Shown here: piece after piece, positions 7,751 to 14,872 of the stretch | How positions within the stretch are numbered: the first letter of the stretch is position 1 | Layout of the letters: each line of letters starts with the position of its first letter | Source: SM1-73 sp964588305 | GTDB lineage: Bacteria > Zixibacteria > MSB-5A5 > SM1-73 | Direction: 5' to 3' | DNA length: 22,975 bases | NCBI GenBank assembly: GCA_964588305.1 | Contig: CAZPOP010000035.1 | Coordinates: 1 to 22,975 of the forward strand | The notes under the pieces: model-generated | What the model was told of the DNA's origin: nothing | Database searches by the model: none | The model's input: the letters and a program-made list of their open reading frames with translations, nothing else | Position numbers and translations under genes: made by a program

Positions 7751-8677
7751 TCAAACCACTATCTCGACTAAATCGATCTCCTCTGCTTTTGCTGTTCCCA
7801 GATTGTGTTCTTGATCAGCAGCAGTGAAAACATGCTTCGGTTTTCTGCCTGTTTTCTCCAAGCTGGGAAGCTTGCGATCACCCCGAATCTTATCTATTAT
7901 CTGATAGCCCACAAAGTCAAGGGCCACCGGATCATCGCTGACTATTATTCCACCGAAATGCTCCGCCCATTGAGGATGATAGGAAGGTCCGCCGTTGTAT
8001 TGGATCCTCAAAGCATCACAGATCACCAGTTTGTGCTGATTCCTTATCTTAGGCACGGCATTCAAGTCAGCGATGAACGGGTCACACTGATCATCATGAT
8101 ACTTGTTGGGATTATGTATGGCGCCGAAGAAATTCTTCAAAGAGCAGGTCACCCCGGAAAGGCCGTGATCCTTCAATACCGGAAGATTCAACTGAACGTT
8201 GGTGTACGCCTCCATCACCCGGCTTAGGAGACTGCCAATGCTCATGTAATCGATCAAATCGCGCGAATAACCCACACCCTTGCTGTCTGTGCCAAAACAG
8301 CGAAAATCGCCTCCATTGGAATTCAACGGAAACCCCACCTCCTGTAATTCCCTTTCCGAACGGTCCCAAATGATTATGTTCTTTGGCTGGACTCCACTAT
8401 CTTTAAGAAGATTGGCGCAGACCAGACCCATCTCCGGATGAGTGGAAGCCATCTTCCCTGCCAGACAGTTTACTTTCAGCCCCACCTGGTCTTTGGGCGA
8501 GACAAAATGACGCAGGGCATCTTCAGCCTTAGATTCGGAGGTCAGTTTGCAGAGTCCGCTTTTCACCATTTCCGACAATAGACTTCGATCGACCTTTCCA
8601 GATGGACTGATCACCTTCGAACTCTTGACAACCACTACCTTTGATTTTTTCTCGATTTTTCCGACTGGCGGCATCAA
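7751..8677 (-). CDS. DUF362 family protein
   Basis: The 308-residue protein matches the DUF362 family (COG2006), whose biochemical role is not established. Family blocks are visible in order: VGLKVNCLAGK near residue 90, a middle region with KNIIIWDRSE, then NLPVLKDHGLSGVTCSLKNF and FGAIHNPNKYHDDQCDP near 165-200, and IVSDDPVALDFVGYQIIDK near the end. Many relatives carry a signal or a ferredoxin domain; this copy has neither, starting MPPVGKIEKKSKVVVVKSS. A TGA stop lies immediately before TTG 8677, so translation begins at that TTG or, more likely, at ATG 8674; no strong ribosome binding site is seen. It precedes the AmrS-like gene on the same strand by 283 bases. Co-location suggests, but does not show, a shared process. 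Confidence 0.85.
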   Translation of the reverse strand: MMPPVGKIEKKSKVVVVKSSKVISPSGKVDRSLLSEMVKSGLCKLTSESKAEDALRHFVSPKDQVGLKVNCLAGKMASTHPEMGLVCANLLKDSGVQPKNIIIWDRSERELQEVGFPLNSNGGDFRCFGTDSKGVGYSRDLIDYMSIGSLLSRVMEAYTNVQLNLPVLKDHGLSGVTCSLKNFFGAIHNPNKYHDDQCDPFIADLNAVPKIRNQHKLVICDALRIQYNGGPSYHPQWAEHFGGIIVSDDPVALDFVGYQIIDKIRGDRKLPSLEKTGRKPKHVFTAADQEHNLGTAKAEEIDLVEIVV

Positions 8678-8912
8678 TCATTCTCGCTATGTTCGACAAA
8701 GACCATTAAGCTAAACTCAATCAGACTTTTATACTGAATACGGCGTTCAAAGTTTGACTATTGGGTGGGCTCCCTCAAGGCACAGAATTCGTGTTTTGCT
8801 TGGAATCCTGACGGCACACGCCGGAGGGATAGATTTTTCAGCTTCGCATCAGGTTTTCTGTTATTCTTAACACACCTTCGCTTGGGGCAATAGGGGCAGA
8901 GCACTCTTTGTT

Positions 8913-8968
8913 GGGGCGGGGGTTGCACCCCCGGCCCTTTACGCGGACAGGGGTACAACTCCTGTCCG
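8913..8968. repeat. Pair of GC-rich palindromes overlapping the 3' end of mtnA
   Basis: Two hairpins with related loops lie 6 bases apart. The first pairs CGGACAGG (8944-8951) with CCTGTCCG (8961-8968), and the inner GG/CT extends the stem round a TACAA loop. The second has GGGGG (8918-8922) and CCCCC (8928-8932) round a TTGCA loop; C8917-G8933 and three more G-C pairs extend it past one bulged G. The first hairpin encodes the last residues and sits right at the stop of mtnA. The paired layout resembles REP-type palindromes; no T-run follows either. Confidence 0.5.
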
Positions 8969-9988
8969 ATCTGACAAACCTTTTTTAATTCCTTCTTCCG
9001 TAATATAAGCCGTGATCAGTTTAGCCGGCGTGACATCAAAAGCCGGAGACCAGACCGAGGTGCCCACAGGTGCGATTCTCTTTCCAAACCAGTTAATCAC
9101 CTCGTCTTTTGATCTTTCTTCTATCTTTATCTTCCCGCCGTTCTCGATGTCTGAATCGAAGCTGGACCTGGGGGCTGCCACGTAGAAGGGAATATTGTGC
9201 GCCTTAGCCAGGACCGCCACGTTATATGTCCCGATCTTGTTAGCCACGTCGCCGTTCTTGGCCACCCGGTCGGCCCCCACGATCACGCAATCTATCTTTT
9301 TCGTCTTCATCAGAAATGCCGCAGTGTTATCGCAGATCAACGTAACGTCGATCCCTTCCTGCTGAAGCTCCCATACGGTCAATCTTGCGCCCTGAAGAAC
9401 CGGTCTGGTCTCGTCGGCGAAGACCTTGATTCTCTTGCCTTGATCTTGTGCGGTGTAGATGATCCCCAAAGCCGTGCCTATTCCTCCGGTGGCCAGCGCT
9501 CCCGCATTGCAGTGAGTTAGTACCGTGTTTCCATCTTCAAGCAACCTCGCCCCGTGCTCACCGATTTTCAGGCACATCAATTTGTCCTCTTCGTGAATCA
9601 AGACGGCTTCCTTTAGAAGGAGCTGGTTAAGCTCTTCAAAATTCTTCTCTTTGTTGTTTCCCGCCACTTTTTTCATTCTGTCCAGTGCCCAAAAGAGATT
9701 GACCGCAGTGGGACGGGTGGCTCCCAGTATGGAAATGACTCGACTTAATCTCTTTTCGTATTCGTCCCAACTCTTATATTCTTTGTTCTGCATTCCCAAC
9801 ACTACTCCAAAAGCAGCGGCAATTCCAATTGCCGGCGCTCCCCGGATATTCAAATCCTTGATGGCCTTCGCCACCTCGTCAAGATTCTTGCATTCCAGAT
9901 ATTCGATAGTAAGAGGCAATTTTGTCTGGTCCAGAATTCTAAGACAGCCCTCCCTCCACTCCAGGGTTTTGAATTTCATCTCCTTCAT
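8939..9988 (-). CDS. mtnA: S-methyl-5-thioribose-1-phosphate isomerase
   Basis: Cytosolic enzyme of the methionine salvage pathway that converts methylthioribose-1-phosphate to methylthioribulose-1-phosphate. Some MtnA proteins also act on 5-deoxyribose-1-phosphate from spent radical SAM cofactor. At 349 residues the length is normal. Diagnostic blocks are NIRGAPAIGIAAAFG (47-61), VLTHCNAGALATGGIGTALG with Cys160, ADETRPVLQGARLTVWEL, VGADRVAKNGDVANKIGTY with Asp240, and PVGTSVWSPAFDVTPA near the end. Cys160 and Asp240 match the catalytic pair described for the Bacillus subtilis enzyme. GAGG lies seven bases before ATG 9988, supporting that start. The last ten or so residues (SDRTGVVPLSA) are encoded by a palindromic repeat and are not family-like, so the gene end was probably altered by that element. 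Partner genes mtnK, mtnB and mtnC are absent here. yjbQ lies 96 bases upstream on the same strand. Confidence 0.97.
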   Translation of the reverse strand: MKEMKFKTLEWREGCLRILDQTKLPLTIEYLECKNLDEVAKAIKDLNIRGAPAIGIAAAFGVVLGMQNKEYKSWDEYEKRLSRVISILGATRPTAVNLFWALDRMKKVAGNNKEKNFEELNQLLLKEAVLIHEEDKLMCLKIGEHGARLLEDGNTVLTHCNAGALATGGIGTALGIIYTAQDQGKRIKVFADETRPVLQGARLTVWELQQEGIDVTLICDNTAAFLMKTKKIDCVIVGADRVAKNGDVANKIGTYNVAVLAKAHNIPFYVAAPRSSFDSDIENGGKIKIEERSKDEVINWFGKRIAPVGTSVWSPAFDVTPAKLITAYITEEGIKKGLSDRTGVVPLSA

Positions 9989-10084
9989 AAATCAGCCTCG
10001 TTGAAACAGAAATCCCCTTCTACCATTCCTCCCGACACTGTCTTCTGAAAACTGCAAACTGCATACTGGCTACTGCCAGCAGCT

Positions 10085-10504
10085 CTACTCCCCGATTACC
10101 TGCACCGTTATTTCCCTTTGTCTTCGCCTGTTATCAAAATCGACCAGGATGATCTGCTGCCAGGTTCCCAGTATCATCTTGCCATCCACAAACGGAACGG
10201 TGAAAAAGGACTTCAGCAGAGCAGCCCGTACGTGAGCGTATCCGTTTCCATCTCCCCAGGTTAAGTTGTGTTTGTAGTCGCCGCCTTTGGGAATCAACTT
10301 CTCAAAGGTTGCGGGAAGATCTTGAAGCATGCCCGGCTCGTATTCGGTGGTGGTAATCCCGGCAGTTGACCCCGGCACAAATACGGTCAAGATTCCGTCC
10401 TTCAAAGCCGTCTCTTTAAGTGCCTTCCCCACCTGAGCTGTTATGTCCAGGATGTCGGTGTCGCCTTTGGTCTTTATGTTAAACGATTTGGTTACGACCG
10501 CCAT
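10085..10504 (-). CDS. yjbQ: YjbQ/UPF0047 family protein (secondary thiamine-phosphate synthase type)
   Basis: Small 139-residue cytosolic protein of the YjbQ (UPF0047, COG0432) family, for which a weak thiamine-phosphate synthase activity has been reported; its main role is uncertain. Conserved blocks are present in order: VFVPGSTAGITTTEYEPG (41-58), HNLTWGDGNGYAH (79-91) with the His and Asp residues shared by the family, then VPFVDGKMILGTWQQI (103-118) and the closing RRRQREITVQV. Length is typical. AGAGG stands seven bases before ATG 10504, confirming the start. It is the first gene of the leftward run and is divergent from the regulator gene. A terminator-like hairpin lies about 90 bases upstream in its leader, which could allow attenuation. 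No thiamine biosynthesis gene is nearby. Confidence 0.93.
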   Translation of the reverse strand: MAVVTKSFNIKTKGDTDILDITAQVGKALKETALKDGILTVFVPGSTAGITTTEYEPGMLQDLPATFEKLIPKGGDYKHNLTWGDGNGYAHVRAALLKSFFTVPFVDGKMILGTWQQIILVDFDNRRRQREITVQVIGE

Positions 10505-10592
10505 CTGAAAACCTCTGTGGTCAACGGTTCATAGTTAGTAGAAGATATCGAATCTTGTTCAGCAAGAAACCCAAAACGAAGAGAAAGTCAAG

Positions 10593-10628
10593 AAAAAACG
10601 TCTCTTGGCAAACGAGCTTTGCCCAAGA
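10593..10628 (-). terminator. Intrinsic-terminator-like hairpin in the yjbQ leader
   Basis: On the minus strand TCTTGGGCAAA (10628-10618) pairs with TTTGCCAAGA (10612-10603), about 10 bp with one bulge and a five-base loop. Four bases later come six T residues (10598-10593). The shape is that of an intrinsic terminator pointing toward yjbQ, 90 bases before its start codon. It may attenuate yjbQ or block antisense transcription from the regulator side. Confidence 0.5.
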
Positions 10629-10708
10629 CTGGTCCAGGTTACTGATTTGGGCCGCCGATGAGTGAAACCGCTCTTCTTTCGTGTCGGTCTGTGACGCCAA
10701 AATTTCTA

Positions 10709-10737
10709 TTGATTTTTGGAGAGCAAAATCTTATCCT
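10709..10737 (+). promoter_or_regulatory. Candidate promoter of the regulator gene
   Basis: TTGATT (10709-10714) and TATCCT (10732-10737) are separated by 17 bases; each matches the sigma70 consensus at four of six positions. Initiation near 10744 would give a leader of about 70 bases before GTG 10814. Moderate match only. Confidence 0.35.
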
Positions 10738-10813
10738 GAAAATGAGGACAGGAATTCACCATGGGGCTTTGACTCGATGATTTAAGCGCAACTGAATTCA
10801 CGTAAGGTGGACT

Positions 10814-13800
10814 GTGGATTCTCACTATTCCGATTATAAGTTCGATCTGTTTGTGGGAAGGAAAAAGGAGCTTAAGCTCTTAGGTAAACTCTTCGATCTG
10901 GCTTTGGAGAACAAGGGCGGCTTTGCCTTAATCCAAGGAGAGACCGGGATCGGAAAGTCCAGACTAGCGGAGGAGTTTCTAAGATCCATAAAGTCCCAGG
11001 AGGTCACCGTGATCAGGGGGCACGGCTATCATAGGGACATTTCCCAGTATAGGCTCTTTTCGGAAATGTTCCGAAATTTCTTCTCCTCCATAAATTACGA
11101 TACCCGATATCTGGCTCTGCTTTTGGATAACCTGACCATCGTTAGCTTGGAGAGGATAGTCCCGGAGTTAAGAGAACATATTCCTTTTGACATCTCTCGT
11201 ATCCCCACCTCTCCCCTGCCCCCCAAGGAGGAGAAGCAGAGGTTCTATGACACGCTTCTTCTGTTCTTTCTCAAATTGTCGCATCGCTCACCTCTGGTTC
11301 TGAATATAGAGGATCTCCACTGGCTGGAGCCGGATACCTTTGAGCTTCTGAGATATTTGATCCATAACTTCAGGAAGGCTCCTATCTTGGTTCTCGCCAC
11401 CACACGGGGTCCAGAGCCCGCTTCCTTTACAGAGGAGTGGGTTTCTGGTTTGGAGGACCAGAGGTTAGTCCATCGCATAAAGCTTTCCACCCTGATTCCC
11501 GAGGAGGTCAAGACTCTGGTGCAGGGCTTCTTCGATCAGGAATTGACACGGAGTTTCCTCAAGTGGCTTTTGGACTACACCGCTGGCAATCCCCTCTTCA
11601 TCCATGAAACCCTGGGAGCCGGAATCGAACAGAACGCCTTCGTTCTTGATCCCGTTGAATCTGGCTGGGGCATCAAAAAGGAGTATCTGGAAAACGTCCT
11701 GGAGCCGGCCACCATCCAAAGCGTGATCCAAAGAAGATTGCAGGGTCTGGATGCTCAATCCCATAGGGCATTGTGCTTAGCTGCGATGGTGGGAGACAGA
11801 TTCGAGCTCCAGACACTCCAGAGGATTTCGGAGATTCCTTTGACCCAGTTGAGAGCCACCCTGGAGAATTTGATCTTGAGGAACCTGGTAAAGAGGCCCT
11901 CCGAAAAAGAAGAAGATGAGACTTATCGTTTCACCCATCATGTGGTCCGGCTATACATTTATCAGGGACTGGATGCTGATTTCAAATTAAAAATGCATCA
12001 CCGAATTGCCTCGATCCTGGAGAAGGGGTGTGGAAAAGACAAAGAGAAGCGTTTTCAAAAAGTCGAGGATTTGGCCAATCATTACAGCCGGGGCAAGAAA
12101 GACAAAGTTTCGCTGAAGAAAACGGTGAGTTTTCTGACCCAGGCTGGATTAAAAGCGCAGAAGCAATATTCGGAAGGCAAAGCTGAAGAGTACTATAATC
12201 GGGCCATTGAGTTTTTGGAGTCTTTTCCTTCAGGCAAGGAAAAGCACCAGAAGCTCTTGCATCTTTTGGAAAACTTGGGCTACGTGGAAACCACGCTCGG
12301 TAAACAGGACACGGCTATTCGCACCTACCAGAGAGCCTTGAAGATAGGGAAAACCCACAAGCTTCTCCCCCGTTTTAAGGAAGCCCAACTCTACAGAAAA
12401 ATCGGATACGTTTATCACAGCTTAAGCGACTATCGTCAAGCCATATCCCATTATCATGAAGCTTTGAGCAAATTGAAACAAACCTCCACCGATGAGGAAT
12501 ATGAGGAGTTCATCACCACCTGTAACTGTTTGGGCTTGACCCATTTTTTGAAAGGGGATTACTCTCAGTGCGTCCGACTATCAGAAAAGGGAATTGGATT
12601 ATCCAAAAAGAAGAAACACCTCCCTCTGATAGCACAGAGCTACAGCAATATGGGGATGGTGGCGCACAGCCAAGGTGAATATGAAAAGGCCATCGAGTCT
12701 TTCAACAAGTGTTTGGAGATCCAAAAGAAAGTTGGAAATCAGTACCGGGTCTCTGCCATATATACCAATTTGGGGGTGATCCATCTGAATTTGGGTCTGT
12801 ATGATCAGGCTACCGATTATTACTACAAAGGCCTGAAGCTGGCCGAGGAGATGGGCAATCTTAGCTGGAAGGGAATCCTCTACAATAACCTAGGAGTGTT
12901 ATATGAGGACAAGGGTGAATGGAAAGAGGCGCTTGGGTTTTACGAGAAGAGTCTAAAGATCAGGGAACAGTATGGGGATCGACGGGGAATGGTTTCAGCT
13001 TTGGAGAATTTGGGATCCGCCTCCTTAGCTCAGGGACAGGTCGATAAGGCTTTGACTTACTTAGACCAAAGCGAAAAGCTCTGTCAGGAGATTGGTGCCA
13101 AAGAGGTCCTTCCCTTTGTTCAGGCACGTCTGGGAGAAGCTTATTTCAAACTGAAGGATTTCGATAATGCTAAGCATTACCTTGAGAGCGCATTGGAGAT
13201 ATCTACGAAGCAATCCTCCAAGCTGGCGATGGGAATGACCAAGAGGTCGTTAGCTACATTGTACTCTGAGCTTAAAGATTGGGAAAATGCAGAAAACCTT
13301 TTTGAGGAGAGCAAAACAATCTTTGAGGATTTGAAATCCACCTATCAACTAGCACAGACGGAAAGCAGGTGGGGACTTTCTTTGGCCCAGAAGGCAAGGG
13401 AGGCCGAATCTCGGAGAAAGAAAGAGAATATCGAAAAAAGTGAAAAGGTGTATGAGAAGGCCATCGGAATACTGGTTGACCTTGGATTTGAGAAAAGGCT
13501 TAGACTTCTTGCAGAAGAAATCAAAAAGAGTGGATTGGAGCTCGAATTAGCCCAGGTCTTAAAAGAGATCGCTCAGAAGCTGAAGCAAATGGAGACGAAA
13601 AGGAAGGTTGAAAAGCAGCCGGAAGCCAAAGCCTTGGTGGAGGTGACCGGCGACTATATCGATCATTTGCGAATCTACTGCTTCGGGAGACTGAGGGTTT
13701 ATCGCCCCTATGAATCTGAAGAAATTCCCTCTAAAGACTGGGTCTCGGGCAAAGCCAAACAGATCTTGGCCTACCTGGTGGTCAATGATCCCAAAAGGAT

Positions 13801-14473
13801 CGGGGTGACACGCGACAAACTGGTTGATGCCATCTGGCCGGAGATGGATCCCAATACCTTGGGCAATACGTTTCACGTCACCCTCTCCCATCTCAGAAAG
13901 ACTCTGGAAAAGGGAAAATCCGAATACGTGATCTCCCAAGGGGGAGTTTACCGCCTGAGGTGGGAAGGCAAGGTCTGGTCTGACGTTCACGAGTTTTTGT
14001 GTCATCTGAACAGAGCTCGTGATTTTGAGAAAGAGGAAAAACTGCATCCCGCCGATCTTGAATACCAAAAAGCGGCAGAGCTTTTTTCATCCAACCTGTT
14101 GGAGGATATCTACGAAAACTGGGCTGAGACCGCCAGGGGCGAATATCAGGAAAAACATAGAACCGTCTTCTGGAAATTATCTCATTTGGCTCTGGAGAAA
14201 TTCGATTACCAAAAATGCATTCGGCACACCCAATCCCTTCTTCTATCTGATCCCACCGATGAAGAGGCACACCGCATGATCATGCTCTCATACGCTCTAG
14301 TGGGAAGTCGCACCGCGGCCATCAGACAGTACAAGGCGTGCCAGGAAAACTTAAGAAGGTATCTGGACATTGAACCAGAGGCAGAGACAGTGAGTCTACT
14401 TAGGAAAATCAAGCAAGGGGACCTGAAAGGCTCCAGAAGCTTATTTGAGAGTCGCTTGAGGCTTGCCACTTAA
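10814..14473 (+). CDS. AAA-type ATPase / TPR / BTAD transcriptional regulator
   Basis: Large 1219-residue signalling regulator, probably cytosolic. The N-terminal part is an AAA_16/STAND-like ATPase: LFVGRKKELKLLGKLF at 12-27, Walker A GETGIGKS at 42-49, Walker B LVLNIEDLHW at 161-170. From about 480 to 900 come many tetratricopeptide repeats (for example YSNMGMVAHSQGEYEKAIES and YTNLGVIHLNLGLYDQATDY). A charged helical linker then leads to a winged-helix domain at about 950-1045 (LRIYCFGRLRVYRPYE, AKQILAYLVVNDPKRIGVTR, LVDAIWPEMDPN) and a bacterial transcriptional activator domain to about 1205, ending ACQENLRRYLDIEPEAET. SARP regulators carry winged helix plus BTAD at the N-terminus; here the order is reversed, as in MalT-like large regulators. 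GTG 10814 is supported by AAGG six bases upstream. The ligand is unknown. The adjacent downstream peptidase is a candidate target by position only. Confidence 0.88.
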   Translation: MDSHYSDYKFDLFVGRKKELKLLGKLFDLALENKGGFALIQGETGIGKSRLAEEFLRSIKSQEVTVIRGHGYHRDISQYRLFSEMFRNFFSSINYDTRYLALLLDNLTIVSLERIVPELREHIPFDISRIPTSPLPPKEEKQRFYDTLLLFFLKLSHRSPLVLNIEDLHWLEPDTFELLRYLIHNFRKAPILVLATTRGPEPASFTEEWVSGLEDQRLVHRIKLSTLIPEEVKTLVQGFFDQELTRSFLKWLLDYTAGNPLFIHETLGAGIEQNAFVLDPVESGWGIKKEYLENVLEPATIQSVIQRRLQGLDAQSHRALCLAAMVGDRFELQTLQRISEIPLTQLRATLENLILRNLVKRPSEKEEDETYRFTHHVVRLYIYQGLDADFKLKMHHRIASILEKGCGKDKEKRFQKVEDLANHYSRGKKDKVSLKKTVSFLTQAGLKAQKQYSEGKAEEYYNRAIEFLESFPSGKEKHQKLLHLLENLGYVETTLGKQDTAIRTYQRALKIGKTHKLLPRFKEAQLYRKIGYVYHSLSDYRQAISHYHEALSKLKQTSTDEEYEEFITTCNCLGLTHFLKGDYSQCVRLSEKGIGLSKKKKHLPLIAQSYSNMGMVAHSQGEYEKAIESFNKCLEIQKKVGNQYRVSAIYTNLGVIHLNLGLYDQATDYYYKGLKLAEEMGNLSWKGILYNNLGVLYEDKGEWKEALGFYEKSLKIREQYGDRRGMVSALENLGSASLAQGQVDKALTYLDQSEKLCQEIGAKEVLPFVQARLGEAYFKLKDFDNAKHYLESALEISTKQSSKLAMGMTKRSLATLYSELKDWENAENLFEESKTIFEDLKSTYQLAQTESRWGLSLAQKAREAESRRKKENIEKSEKVYEKAIGILVDLGFEKRLRLLAEEIKKSGLELELAQVLKEIAQKLKQMETKRKVEKQPEAKALVEVTGDYIDHLRIYCFGRLRVYRPYESEEIPSKDWVSGKAKQILAYLVVNDPKRIGVTRDKLVDAIWPEMDPNTLGNTFHVTLSHLRKTLEKGKSEYVISQGGVYRLRWEGKVWSDVHEFLCHLNRARDFEKEEKLHPADLEYQKAAELFSSNLLEDIYENWAETARGEYQEKHRTVFWKLSHLALEKFDYQKCIRHTQSLLLSDPTDEEAHRMIMLSYALVGSRTAAIRQYKACQENLRRYLDIEPEAETVSLLRKIKQGDLKGSRSLFESRLRLAT

Positions 14474-14872
14474 GTAGTGTACCATCTTCCTATCAAAGGA
14501 GAAACAGCTCCACCCACCTCTTGGTCTCAGGTATGGATCCAATCTCTCAACTGATCAGAGAGAGGATTAGTCATTTAGTCCAGGAACCACAAGTGAGTTT
14601 ACATATCCCCTTGTTCTCTGAGAAGAGGACGGGCTCCTCCCTGGGTGAGCGAATACCTATACAGATAGCTCTCCCGGGCTTCACTTGTCCTTGACAATTT
14701 TGACTTTTTTTGTATATTTTGTAGAGAGCCCTGAATTTGCACTTTTATGCTCCAACTTCTGTCTGGCATAATGCCTTTTTGACGAGCAGAACAAGACTTA
14801 GCTTTGGAGGTCTTTCTCAATTAGTTGAAAGACGGAAAGTTAGGGGTCAACTCTCCTGGGGCACCTGAAAAG
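14474..14872. other. Gap between the regulator and the M28 peptidase
   Basis: No gene is recognised. The region holds a small hairpin (TCTCTC and GAGAGA arms near 14543-14567), a strong promoter (listed separately), and GGAGG at 14806-14810. GTCTTTC (14810-14816) and GAAAGAC (14827-14833) form a 7-bp inverted repeat overlapping the TTG at 14825, which makes that TTG a less likely start for the peptidase gene. Confidence 0.4.
14691..14718 (+). promoter_or_regulatory. Sigma70-type promoter of the M28 peptidase gene
   Basis: A perfect -35 TTGACA (14691-14696) is separated by 16 bases from TATATT (14713-14718), five of six to the -10 consensus, in an AT-rich stretch. It lies about 150 bases before the preferred ATG at 14873 and points at the peptidase. 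This is among the best promoter matches in the window. Confidence 0.6.

Larger units (their letters stand above)
10505..10813. other. Divergent intergenic region between yjbQ and the regulator
   Basis: This 309-base region holds the leader of yjbQ (leftward) and of the ATPase-TPR-BTAD regulator (rightward). It contains a strong hairpin with a leftward T-run and a rightward promoter candidate, both listed separately. I looked for a TPP riboswitch because of the YjbQ link and did not find its conserved core. No convincing leftward promoter was found. Confidence 0.4.

Noticed and set aside
10505..10813. TPP riboswitch before yjbQ
   Set aside because: The conserved CTGAGA and the paired core expected for a TPP riboswitch were not found on either strand.
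13559..14068. 169-residue minus-strand open frame
   Set aside because: It is opposite the winged-helix/BTAD region of the regulator, which has recognisable domains in the other strand.
14825..14872. TTG 14825 as start of the M28 peptidase
   Set aside because: The GGAGG is 14 bases away, the TTG lies in an inverted repeat, and starting there puts a polar stretch before a clean signal peptide that begins at ATG 14873.
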